Shown here: positions 54,912 through 64,000 of the stretch, one piece after another
Layout: each line of letters opens with the position of its first letter
Numbering within the stretch: the stretch's first letter is position 1
Source: an uncultured Porphyromonadaceae bacterium
Lineage (GTDB): Bacteria > Bacteroidota > Bacteroidia > Bacteroidales > Muribaculaceae
NCBI GenBank assembly: GCA_947649495.1
Contig: CANSRU010000010.1
Span: 1 to 64,000, forward strand
Length of the DNA: 64,000 bases
Direction of reading: 5' to 3'
Notes under the pieces: model-generated
The model's database searches: none
What the model was told of the DNA's origin: nothing
What the model saw: the letters and a program-made list of their open reading frames with translations, nothing else
Translations under genes and position numbers: made by a program

Positions 54912-57326
54912 TCAGAAGTCTATAGTAAGACGAACATTGAATTGCCGACGTGTAAGATAATTGGGTACGGCATATTGAATATTGTTGACATCCGTAACCC
55001 AATAATAACTACCTACATTCGATATGTCAAATAGATTGAACACATCCACACCAAGCCAGATGCTCTTGAAGTGACGGAGGAAACCACTGCGTGCCTCCCC
55101 TTCTTTTAGAGGTGTGAGCAATCCGTACATAAGCCCTATATCCACACGCTTGTAGGCAGGAGTCCGGAAATATCCCTTGTCGCGCGAACTGCGGGGAGAT
55201 ATAGCCGGAAGACCATCATTGAATATACCGCGCAGACTGAATTTCAGTTTTGGAAATTTCGGGAAATAATCAGTGAAGAAAAGAGCGAAGCCATAACGAC
55301 GGTCGTTAGGTCTGGGCACTTTCACGCCGTGGAGTGTCTCCTGAGTCTTCATCAACGAGAAACTTATCCACGAATCGCTTCCGGGAACGAATTGTCCGAA
55401 AAGTTTCAGATCAAGTCCGGCCGCAAAACCACTCGTTTCATTCTTGCCTGAGTAGGCAACCTTCAGATTGTCTATTTCGTATGGCACCATATTGCCCAGC
55501 ACCTTATAATATAACTCGCCGGAAAGCTTGAACGGACGGTTGAATGCGCGGAATGTGTAGTCGCTGCCGAGAATAAAGTGGATGCTGCGCTGCGACTTTA
55601 TATCTTTATTAAGCTGAACCGACACATTGCCATCTTCGTCAGCCACAGGCATACGAAATTCCTTGTAGAACGGAGACTGATAGTACAATCCCGATGCGAA
55701 CCTGAACGCCCACCGGGTGTTGCGTTCAGGAATAAAACCCACATTGACACGCGGACTTACCAGAAATTCCCGGTTATAATCCCAGTAGGTCATACGTACG
55801 CCATAGTTCAGATTGAAATACCCGGCAGATGTATTGAATCGGAAATTATCCTGAACGAAAGCACTTATACGTGATGACGACAAGTCCTGACGCGACGACA
55901 GATTATAGACCATTTTAAGAGCATCGGGGGCGTTTGGCAAAGAAAATCCCGCCGAATCGCGCATCTCCCATTCTTTTGCCCGTTCCATTATAGCTTCACG
56001 CTTGAACGTCAATCCATAAGCCAGATTGTGTTTACCAAGTGCCGACCGGCCTTTTAATGACAAATCAAACACACTTGCTTTCAATCGGTTTCGTGCATGC
56101 TCCATATAGCGGCCTACACCAAGCTCACCACCGATACCGTCGCTGCCACCGGTTCCTGCCTGGTCAAGCCAATATTCTCCCGATATATCGTATGTGACAA
56201 GTTCGTTGGATAGGAACGCCGACACGATTAACGACAATTCGTTTGCCTTGTTCGGCTTGAAATCGAGCGTGTATGCACCGAAAAAAGTCTCGAATTTATC
56301 TTTTTCGTGACCATCGAAATATACCGTAAACTTTTTGGCATCCTCGGCTGTCCCGAAATTGGTTGTCCGGTTGACAGGTGTGAACTTATAGTTGTTAACT
56401 GCTATATTTCCCAACACCGACATTTTCCATTTAGGAGATATCTTATAAACCATACTGGTCTGATAGTCAATGAATGTCGGGTCGTACTCTCCCTTGGTTT
56501 CCAAGGAACTCAAAAGTGATGTATTCCGTTTGTACCTCACACCGTGAAGTTGGGAGAAACGTTTTGAGCTTTGACCTATAGCCAGATTACCACCCATCAG
56601 GCTCAACCCGATCGAGCCTTCGAAGGCTTCGGGCTGACGGTAAGTGATGTCCAGCGCCGATGACATTTTATCGGCATATTCTGCAGTAAAGCCACCGGTA
56701 GAGAATCCGATCGCCCCTACCATATCAGGATTTATAACTGACAAACCCTCCTGCTGCCCTGAAGATATAAGTAGAGGACGATACACCTCTATCCCATTTA
56801 TATACACACTGTTTTCATCGTATGTACCGCCACGCACCGAATATTGCGACGACAATTCGTTTGAGGAACTGACGCCCGCCAGAGTGGTGAGCAACGATTC
56901 GACACTGCCTCCGGTTGCATCGGCGGCAAGTTTGTAGTCCGTAGCATCTATGGTCTGCATAGACCCTGTCTGCTTGCGTATTTCAGTAACCTCCACCTGT
57001 TCCAGCTCCTTGACTTTTTCGCGCATTCGCATATTCAAGGTTATGTCGCCCGATGGATTTACAAGCGTACGACTTTCATCTTCATAGCCTATACAGCTGA
57101 ATCTGACAACAATGGTATCGGATTTGGGTGCCGACAACCGGTAGTTACCCTCCAGACCGGTAACCGTTCCTACTGCCGTACCCTTAACCTTCACTGTCGC
57201 AAACTCTATAGGTTTGTTTGCCTGGTCTATGACTTTCCCATGAATTGTAACCTGCGACCATGCCTCAAAAGGCATAGCCATGCACAATACCGTATATATT
57301 ATTGTATGTAAGTATATTTTTCGCAT
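54912..57326 (-). CDS. TonB-dependent receptor with carboxypeptidase-like domain
   Basis: The protein has about 804 residues (ATG at 57326; ATG at 57350 and 57341 are alternatives). A signal peptide (ends near EAWSQ) is followed by a carboxypeptidase regulatory-like domain (VTIHGKVIDQANKPIEFATVKV), then a plug domain (GGSVESLLTTLAGVSSS, YSVRGGTYDENSVYINGIEV) and a large barrel ending FNVRLTIDF. It is energised by TonB/ExbBD for uptake across the outer membrane. No SusD partner is present, so the ligand may be a small molecule or metal complex. It lies 59 bp downstream of the divergent ugd start region. Confidence 0.9.
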   Translation of the reverse strand: MRKIYLHTIIYTVLCMAMPFEAWSQVTIHGKVIDQANKPIEFATVKVKGTAVGTVTGLEGNYRLSAPKSDTIVVRFSCIGYEDESRTLVNPSGDITLNMRMREKVKELEQVEVTEIRKQTGSMQTIDATDYKLAADATGGSVESLLTTLAGVSSSNELSSQYSVRGGTYDENSVYINGIEVYRPLLISSGQQEGLSVINPDMVGAIGFSTGGFTAEYADKMSSALDITYRQPEAFEGSIGLSLMGGNLAIGQSSKRFSQLHGVRYKRNTSLLSSLETKGEYDPTFIDYQTSMVYKISPKWKMSVLGNIAVNNYKFTPVNRTTNFGTAEDAKKFTVYFDGHEKDKFETFFGAYTLDFKPNKANELSLIVSAFLSNELVTYDISGEYWLDQAGTGGSDGIGGELGVGRYMEHARNRLKASVFDLSLKGRSALGKHNLAYGLTFKREAIMERAKEWEMRDSAGFSLPNAPDALKMVYNLSSRQDLSSSRISAFVQDNFRFNTSAGYFNLNYGVRMTYWDYNREFLVSPRVNVGFIPERNTRWAFRFASGLYYQSPFYKEFRMPVADEDGNVSVQLNKDIKSQRSIHFILGSDYTFRAFNRPFKLSGELYYKVLGNMVPYEIDNLKVAYSGKNETSGFAAGLDLKLFGQFVPGSDSWISFSLMKTQETLHGVKVPRPNDRRYGFALFFTDYFPKFPKLKFSLRGIFNDGLPAISPRSSRDKGYFRTPAYKRVDIGLMYGLLTPLKEGEARSGFLRHFKSIWLGVDVFNLFDISNVGSYYWVTDVNNIQYAVPNYLTRRQFNVRLTIDF

Positions 57327-57384
57327 TTTTCCATTGAACATCAATTTCATAACGAAGAAAAGGGATTTAAATTATAAAAATAGC

Positions 57385-57392
57385 TAATTTTG
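57385..57392 (+). promoter_or_regulatory. -7 element of the ugd promoter
   Basis: TAATTTTG, exact consensus, 25 bp before the ugd ATG. The -33 element is poor. Confidence 0.55.
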
Positions 57393-57417
57393 CGTGTTTA
57401 AAATTCAGTTTTGACTA

Positions 57418-58728
57418 ATGAAAATCGCTATAGTTGGCACAGGTTATGTTGGACTCGTATCGGGTGCATGCTTTGCCGAAGTGGGTATTGATGTGACATG
57501 CGTGGATATCGATGCCACCAAAATATTAAATCTGCAGGAAGGCATAATACCCATCTACGAACCTGGACTTGACGACATTGTGAAACGCAACACCGCTGCC
57601 GGCCGATTGCATTTCACCACATCGCTTGCCGAATGTATCAACGATGTCGAAGTAGTGTTCTGCGCCGTAGGTACCCCACCCGACGAAGATGGTTCGGCCG
57701 ACCTCAAATACGTAAAGGAAGTGGCACGGACTTTTGGCCAGAATATAGAGCAATATGCAATTTTTGTAACCAAAAGCACTGTTCCTGTAGGTACCTCCCG
57801 AATAGTGCGTGAGACTATTGAGGAAGAACTGAAGCGACGAGGCGCCGACATTCCGTTTGAAGTGGCGTCAAATCCTGAATTCCTCAAGGAAGGAGCCGCA
57901 ATAAAAGATTTCATGTCACCCGACCGCGTGGTGATAGGCATCGAGAGCGACAGAGCCCGGAAAGTAATGGAACGCCTTTACCGGCCGTTCCTACTTAATA
58001 ATTTCCGTGTCATATTCATGGATATCGCATCGGCCGAGATGACCAAATATGCCGCAAATTCCATGCTTGCCACACGTATATCGTTTATGAACGATATAGC
58101 CAATCTGTGCGAACTCGTAGGCGCGGATGTCAATATGGTTCGCAAAGGAATAGGCTCAGACGCACGCATAGGCACTAAGTTCCTTTATCCTGGATGCGGA
58201 TATGGAGGAAGTTGCTTTCCCAAAGATGTAAAAGCACTTGCCCACACCGGTCGGGAAAATGGATACACCATGCGGATAATCGAGGCCGTGGAGGCTGTCA
58301 ACGAATCACAGAAAGGTGTTGTCTTCAACAAGATAAAGAAGCATCTTGGCAAGTTGGATGGGAAACGCATTGCCATCTGGGGATTGGCCTTCAAACCGGA
58401 AACAGACGATATGCGCGAAGCACCAGCCATAGTGGTGATAGAGCGGCTTCTAAAGGAAGGAGCGCAGGTTATGGTGTTTGATCCGGTAGCCATGGATGAA
58501 TGCCGACGACGCTTTGGCGACAGGCTATCGTATGCACGCGATATGTACGAAGCCGCCATCGATGCCGATGCTTTGGCACTCCTGACAGAATGGAAGCAGT
58601 TCAGAGTTCCATCGTGGCGAGTGTTGAAAAAAGCAATGCGGGGAACCCTCATTGTGGACGGCCGAAACATATACGACCGCACCGAACTCACCGAAGAGGG
58701 ATTCGAGTACAGCTGCATAGGCCAATAA
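57418..58728 (+). CDS. ugd: UDP-glucose 6-dehydrogenase
   Basis: The 436-residue enzyme oxidises UDP-glucose to UDP-glucuronate with two NAD+. The Rossmann motif GTGYVGLVSGACFAE starts at residue 7. TKSTVPVGT and the active-site Lys210/Asn214 pair (MTKYAANSML) are present. The catalytic Cys266 is in CGYGGSCFPKDVKAL. UDP-glucuronate feeds capsule or surface polysaccharides; no such cluster lies in the window. Confidence 0.95.
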   Translation: MKIAIVGTGYVGLVSGACFAEVGIDVTCVDIDATKILNLQEGIIPIYEPGLDDIVKRNTAAGRLHFTTSLAECINDVEVVFCAVGTPPDEDGSADLKYVKEVARTFGQNIEQYAIFVTKSTVPVGTSRIVRETIEEELKRRGADIPFEVASNPEFLKEGAAIKDFMSPDRVVIGIESDRARKVMERLYRPFLLNNFRVIFMDIASAEMTKYAANSMLATRISFMNDIANLCELVGADVNMVRKGIGSDARIGTKFLYPGCGYGGSCFPKDVKALAHTGRENGYTMRIIEAVEAVNESQKGVVFNKIKKHLGKLDGKRIAIWGLAFKPETDDMREAPAIVVIERLLKEGAQVMVFDPVAMDECRRRFGDRLSYARDMYEAAIDADALALLTEWKQFRVPSWRVLKKAMRGTLIVDGRNIYDRTELTEEGFEYSCIGQ

Positions 58729-58773
58729 ATAATATGCTATTATCAATAAAAAACATCGAAAAAGCCCCCAGAT

Positions 58774-58805
58774 ATTGCGAACTTAAAATGTTTTCATTAA
58801 ATTTG
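58774..58805 (+). promoter_or_regulatory. promoter of rpmH
   Basis: ATTG (58774-58777), 20 bp, TAAATTTG (58798-58805), 44 bp before the rpmH ATG. Confidence 0.7.
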
Positions 58806-58849
58806 CACCCTGAATTGTGAATAATCAAAACGAAAAATAAGATACGGCA

Positions 58850-59005
58850 ATGAAAAGAACATTCCAACCTTCTAACAGAAAGAGAGTTAACAAGCATGGT
58901 TTCCGCGAAAGAATGTCCACTCCCGATGGACGTAAGGTTTTGGCCCGTCGTCGTGCCAAAGGTCGCGCCCGCCTTACAGTAAGCGATTCCATAGCCGGCA
59001 AGTAA
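58850..59005 (+). CDS. rpmH: 50S ribosomal protein L34
   Basis: ATG at 58850 to TAA at 59003-59005 encodes 51 residues starting [18 protein letters not shown], followed by [20 protein letters not shown]. This is the unmistakable L34 signature. It is short enough to be missed by length filters. It has its own promoter and a strong terminator, and is not next to dnaA or rnpA here. Confidence 0.97.
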   Translation: MKRTFQPSNRKRVNKHGFRERMSTPDGRKVLARRRAKGRARLTVSDSIAGK

Positions 59006-59034
59006 ATTTCAGCCGCATCGCTGCTTGACAACGA

Positions 59035-59076
59035 ATAATAAGTTCCGTCAGGACATGTCCTGACGGAACTTATTAT
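59035..59076. terminator. 42-nt perfect palindrome, terminator after rpmH
   Basis: Two 21-nt arms (59035-59055 and 59056-59076) are exact complements with no spacer. The core of the right arm is TGTCCTGACGGAACT. AT-rich flanks make it a bidirectional terminator candidate. Confidence 0.85.
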
Positions 59077-59153
59077 CTATATACATACCATCTCTCTCCA
59101 CCGCAGCCACGTTATACTCCCCGTCAGATAAGTATTATCTGCGAAAAAAATCG

Positions 59154-60809
<1,656 letters not shown>

Positions 60810-60859
60810 AACTGCACATCTCTCAAATCCAGAATCATCAAACAAAAAAATAGCACTCA

Positions 60860-61153
60860 ATGATACGCCATATAGTAACATTTCAATTTTCGGGAACTCC
60901 ATCTGAACGGACAGAGGTGGCACAAGCCTTTAAAGAAGCTCTTCTGGCACTCCCAGCCCAGATAGCGGAACTAAAAAGCATGGAGGTAGGAATAAACGAG
61001 AATCCGGCCGAAACATGGGACCTGACATTAATCGCCGAGGCTGAAACCATGGAGGATGTAGCTAAATATTCCGCACATCCCGCACATCTTGCTGCGGTAG
61101 AGATAATCGCAGGCCATAAAGCCCAACGCGCCTGTGTGGATTACACAATCTAA
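60860..61153 (+). CDS. Dabb (stress-responsive alpha-beta barrel) protein
   Basis: This 97-residue protein has the Dabb pattern: MIRHIVTFQF first strand, a central helix, EVGINENPAETWDLTLIAEA and a closing SAHPAHLAAVE. It probably forms a dimeric alpha-beta barrel in the cytoplasm. The substrate or partner is unknown. It follows the ABC-F gene after 50 bp. Confidence 0.85.
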   Translation: MIRHIVTFQFSGTPSERTEVAQAFKEALLALPAQIAELKSMEVGINENPAETWDLTLIAEAETMEDVAKYSAHPAHLAAVEIIAGHKAQRACVDYTI

Positions 61154-61183
61154 TCCTTTATAGGCAGGAAACTGCAGAATGTA

Positions 61184-62221
61184 TCATATCACAATCTTAC
61201 CCGGAGCGGTAAGAATGTGGAACATAAGGTCGTGAAGTAGATTAAATTCCGATTGACGGCTTCCTATTCCTTTGCTTTTGGCGTCAAAGTCGCGCAATGC
61301 CGATATGATTTCTATCGTTTTATAGGCATTGTAATTTCGCATACCCTGGTTATATCGCGACAGCTGGCTGTCCCATTTCAAACCCAAAGCAGTTTTAAGC
61401 GATGACGGAGACTTATCGCGGGTGAACTGAGCCACCAGAAGGCCGGAAAAATAGCTGAATACAGCCGACACAGTTAGAATCGCCGGATTTTTCTTGGGAT
61501 TACTCCGAAAATAGTCCACTATCTCAAACACCTTTCTGGTATTCTTGGCAGCCAAAGCATCCACCAGCTCGAAGTTATTATAGTCTTTACTTATACCCAC
61601 ATTGCGCTCAATGCTCTCAGGGGTTATCATAGCCCCCGGGCCAAGAATAAATGCAAGCTTATCTATCTCATTGTATATCTTAGCCGCATCCGCGCCGAGA
61701 TAGTCGCACAACATGGACAGACCTTTAGGTTCTATGTTAAGACCTTTTTCCTTGACTATATCTGACACTACCGAACCAATATTGCGGTCTGTCAATTTCT
61801 TTGATTCAAATATCACACCTCCATTACCCTTTACAGCAGCAAGGAAGTCTTTTCCCTTTGCCTGCGCACCACGGAAACACACCACAAGAACAGTGGTGGA
61901 TGTCGGCGCCTCGGCATAAACACTGAGTTTATCTATGATATTGGCGTTGACCGCCTGCGCCTCTTTAAGCAGCACTACCTGCATATCGGCCATTATGGGG
62001 TATCTCCTGCAGGTGACTCCTACCAATTCAGGATCAATCTCAGGAGCATACAGTGCGTAATAATTGAAATCGCGTTCATCCTCAGGCACCAAAGCCTCAA
62101 AGGCTTTTGCCAATTCATCGATAAAATAGCTTTCTTCTCCATGCAGCACATATATAGGCGCAAGTTTGCGGGTGTTTATTTGCCGGCGTATATCGGCATA
62201 AGTGGGAGTTGATACAGCCAT
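61184..62221 (-). CDS. holA: DNA polymerase III subunit delta
   Basis: This clamp-loader delta protein of 345 residues has an N-terminal AAA+-like domain without Walker motifs (PIYVLHGEESYFIDELA, then DFNYYALYA). A helical lid and a C-terminal collar region follow (AVFSYFSGLLVAQFTRD). Delta opens the beta sliding clamp. ATG at 62221 is chosen; the in-frame TTG at 62242 is less likely. It is divergent from the HsdR-N gene. Confidence 0.9.
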   Translation of the reverse strand: MAVSTPTYADIRRQINTRKLAPIYVLHGEESYFIDELAKAFEALVPEDERDFNYYALYAPEIDPELVGVTCRRYPIMADMQVVLLKEAQAVNANIIDKLSVYAEAPTSTTVLVVCFRGAQAKGKDFLAAVKGNGGVIFESKKLTDRNIGSVVSDIVKEKGLNIEPKGLSMLCDYLGADAAKIYNEIDKLAFILGPGAMITPESIERNVGISKDYNNFELVDALAAKNTRKVFEIVDYFRSNPKKNPAILTVSAVFSYFSGLLVAQFTRDKSPSSLKTALGLKWDSQLSRYNQGMRNYNAYKTIEIISALRDFDAKSKGIGSRQSEFNLLHDLMFHILTAPGKIVI

Positions 62222-62300
62222 ATCGGTGGATGTTTGATACAAAAAGTTTTTGTAAATTTACACAATAAATCAAAGTCTCCCAAATTTATAGATTCAGGAT

Positions 62301-62768
62301 ATGCTGCCGACACTTAATTTACCACCCGCGTCCCTTGACATAAAGTCAGACAAATCAGGACGCCAATTAGTGTTCGACACCCTGCGCGGAAAGTGGATTG
62401 TACTCACACCCGAAGAGTGGGTAAGACAGAATTTCATCCACGCGCTTATTTCAGAAAAGGGTTACAGCAGACACAGCATGGCCAATGAAATATCGCTCAC
62501 GCTCAACAACACGGCACGGCGATGCGACACGCTGGTATTTGACCGGCAACGGCAACCATTGATGGTTATTGAGTATAAAGCGCCACACATACCTGTAACT
62601 CAACAGGTGTTTGATCAGATTGTACGCTACAACATGGTGCTGCATGCAAGATTCCTCACCGTGAGCAATGGCATGGCCCACTACTGCTGCGAGATAGACT
62701 ACACTAAAAACACCTACAGATACCTCACCGACATTCCATTATATACGGAAATAATGTCCGGCCTATAG
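62301..62768 (+). CDS. standalone HsdR N-terminal (PD-(D/E)XK) domain protein
   Basis: The 155-residue protein matches the type I restriction R-subunit N-terminal domain (HSDR_N family). RRCDTLVFDRQRQPLMVIEYKAPH holds the nuclease-like Asp...Glu-x-Lys core, and QVFDQIVRYNMVLHARFL supplies the QxxxY-type motif. There is no helicase, HsdM or HsdS gene beside it. I recall it next to holA in Bacteroidales, which suggests a housekeeping rather than a restriction role (inference). Confidence 0.85.
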   Translation: MLPTLNLPPASLDIKSDKSGRQLVFDTLRGKWIVLTPEEWVRQNFIHALISEKGYSRHSMANEISLTLNNTARRCDTLVFDRQRQPLMVIEYKAPHIPVTQQVFDQIVRYNMVLHARFLTVSNGMAHYCCEIDYTKNTYRYLTDIPLYTEIMSGL

Positions 62769-62800
62769 ACACTGTCCGGCGCAATGTCGCGCACTACCCG

Positions 62801-63493
62801 TCATTTAAGATGGAACATATAGGAAATCGCGACCTGAATCGATGTACCGCGCGAGGCCGAAAACTCATCCTTTTTAGATGCTGAGAATATATTGCCGAGA
62901 CCATAATAATAACGTCCCTCCAACAGCACCGAATGTTTACGTTTTATAATTAATTCCACACCGGCGCCCGCAAGAATACCGTAATCAAACTTGTTCTTTA
63001 CAGGCATCTTCATCTGGTTGACATGACGGTTTATATCAGGAAATCCCTCGACTGACGATGGATTGGAATAATCAAAATTCGACGATATCCTGTCTGATAT
63101 CATGTATGCCACCGACGGACCGAGATTCAGGAACCCTTTGATAATATCATTGCCAAAATACACATGCGTGAGCAAGGGCAACTGTATGTAGGTGAGCTGA
63201 CGCTGATAGCTCAGGGCGTCATTATCGAAATCCTCCTGCCATCCGCGTTGCTCCACATTAAGCTCCGCTATCAGACCGAAAAATTTCTCTTCAGTATATC
63301 GCGCAACCACACCGAAAGTCGTTCCGGCAATCATGCCCTGCTCGATATTCGGAGTAAAAGCCACATTTGACAAAGTAACTCCACCTTTTGCTCCTATGGC
63401 GAAACGTGGCCGGTAATAGCGCTGTGCCGACACCGACAGTCCGGCGACCATGGAGCACAACAATATGGTTAGAATTAACAGTCTACGCGACAT
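62801..63493 (-). CDS. PorT-like outer-membrane beta-barrel protein
   Basis: The 230-residue protein has a signal peptide (ends near SVSAQ) and an eight-strand-like barrel: FAIGAKGGVTLSNVAF, YIQLPLLTHVYFGN, FDYGILAGAGVELII, closing IQVAISYMFHLK. This fits the OMP_b-brl_2/PorT family (PF13568) of Bacteroidetes. Its role is unknown. Confidence 0.85.
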   Translation of the reverse strand: MSRRLLILTILLCSMVAGLSVSAQRYYRPRFAIGAKGGVTLSNVAFTPNIEQGMIAGTTFGVVARYTEEKFFGLIAELNVEQRGWQEDFDNDALSYQRQLTYIQLPLLTHVYFGNDIIKGFLNLGPSVAYMISDRISSNFDYSNPSSVEGFPDINRHVNQMKMPVKNKFDYGILAGAGVELIIKRKHSVLLEGRYYYGLGNIFSASKKDEFSASRGTSIQVAISYMFHLK

Positions 63494-63510
63494 TTTTGAT
63501 TATTCTATAA

Positions 63511-64000
63511 TTATAGAGCCGTTTTATATGTCATCTTCCCGGGGAAGAAGTTTATAATATACATTTCATCGTTAATCCATCCCCCGTCAAACCCGGCACG
63601 ACGGAAATGAAATCCGTTCTGCACTCCTTCGTAAGCCGGTGTCTCAACATTGAAATCCCCACCGTTAGCTGCAATAGCCTTGAGCAGATACATTCCGCAA
63701 TCAAATCCATAAAGCCCCTGACTGGGCATGGCGGGCAAGAATTTCGGACCATACCAATAGGAGAAGCGTTCCTCCACAGCATCCTTCTGGGCATCGTCTA
63801 CCGCCGAGTAGAACCGCGAGAAAATATAGGTGTTTACCTCATGCATTCCGTCGAGAGTCTCACCTCTGAACGTAATCCATTCGGGATAACCCCACAGACG
63901 GTAATTGGATGAATAACCGGAATCTTTCAACAATTGTTGCAACGCCGGCAATATGTAATTCAACTCATCGCGCTTTGACGACACCGGAATGAAAGCATAA
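63511..64000 (-). CDS. periplasmic-binding-protein-like domain protein (N-terminus outside window)
   Basis: The frame is open to the right edge (reads YAFIPVSSKRDELNYILPAL from about 63999), so it is the C-terminal part of a longer protein of at least 163 residues. PSQGLYGFDCGMYLLKAIAANGG and GFDGGWINDEMYIINF resemble the ligand-binding-receptor fold seen in Bacteroidetes LysM plus receptor proteins. No LysM domain is visible here, so that assignment is tentative. It precedes the PorT-like gene by 17 bp on the same strand. Confidence 0.55.
   Translation of the reverse strand, partial: YAFIPVSSKRDELNYILPALQQLLKDSGYSSNYRLWGYPEWITFRGETLDGMHEVNTYIFSRFYSAVDDAQKDAVEERFSYWYGPKFLPAMPSQGLYGFDCGMYLLKAIAANGGDFNVETPAYEGVQNGFHFRRAGFDGGWINDEMYIINFFPGKMTYKTAL

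Noticed and set aside
62301-62768. Complete type I restriction system
   Set aside because: Only an HsdR N-terminal domain is present; no helicase, HsdM or HsdS gene.

Overview
The window looks like chromosomal DNA of a Bacteroidales bacterium, most likely a gut Muribaculaceae or a close relative. Many genes are preceded by the Bacteroidetes-type promoter TTTG-N19-20-TAnnTTTG rather than -35/-10 boxes, and start regions are A-rich without strong Shine-Dalgarno sequences. The gene content fits as well: Porin_10-type porin, TonB-dependent receptor with a carboxypeptidase-like domain, DUF4136 lipoprotein, BT_3928-type DoxX protein, DUF1599 protein and a standalone HsdR-N nuclease-fold protein beside holA. 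The family and genus placement is inference. No rRNA, tRNA, CRISPR array or complete insertion sequence was seen.

Layout. 1-16.9 kb: tail of an outer-membrane barrel protein; a minus-strand lipoprotein/hydrolase/superoxide dismutase group; a plus-strand agmatine-to-putrescine operon; lysC-lysA; then ftsE, recQ, clpX, clpP, a GH92 mannosidase, tig and a small His/Lys/Asp-rich lipoprotein. 17-20.4 kb: prfA-pyrF and pgk. 20.4-25.0 kb: a tight minus-strand operon of alpha/beta hydrolase, membrane-anchored Mur ligase, Ddl and EamA transporter, the best candidate for an under-described envelope system. 25.2-34.5 kb: rmuC, an ECF sigma factor, dCMP deaminase/S41 protease/5-FCL, an ABC-F ATPase, an SH3 protein and a hydrolase/acetyltransferase pair.

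34.5-37.0 kb is the only clearly accessory stretch: small ORFs, a broken reading frame, almost 1 kb of very AT-rich DNA, and an XRE-type regulator whose promoter elements are embedded in a repeated 10-bp word. 37.6-45.8 kb: folE, a SPOR protein, tpiA, a DoxX protein, DUF1599, a small membrane protein, a TPR protein and gyrA. 46.1-52.0 kb: clpC (with a sigma-54-like promoter), htpG and an acyltransferase carrying a C9 tract. 52.0-64.0 kb: MltF-like solute-binding protein, porin, TonB receptor, ugd, rpmH, a second ABC-F ATPase, a Dabb protein, holA, the HsdR-N protein, a PorT-like barrel and the C-terminal part of a periplasmic-binding-protein-like protein.

Functional themes. Protein quality control is well represented (tig, ClpP with two unfoldases ClpX and ClpC, HtpG, S41 protease). 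Cell-envelope functions are scattered throughout (Ddl, Mur ligase, FtsE, porins, SPOR, MltF-like protein, Ugd, acyltransferase). Core metabolism covers lysine, polyamine, folate/pterin, pyrimidine and glycolysis steps. All calls come from reading the sequence and recalled family knowledge; no database search was run.
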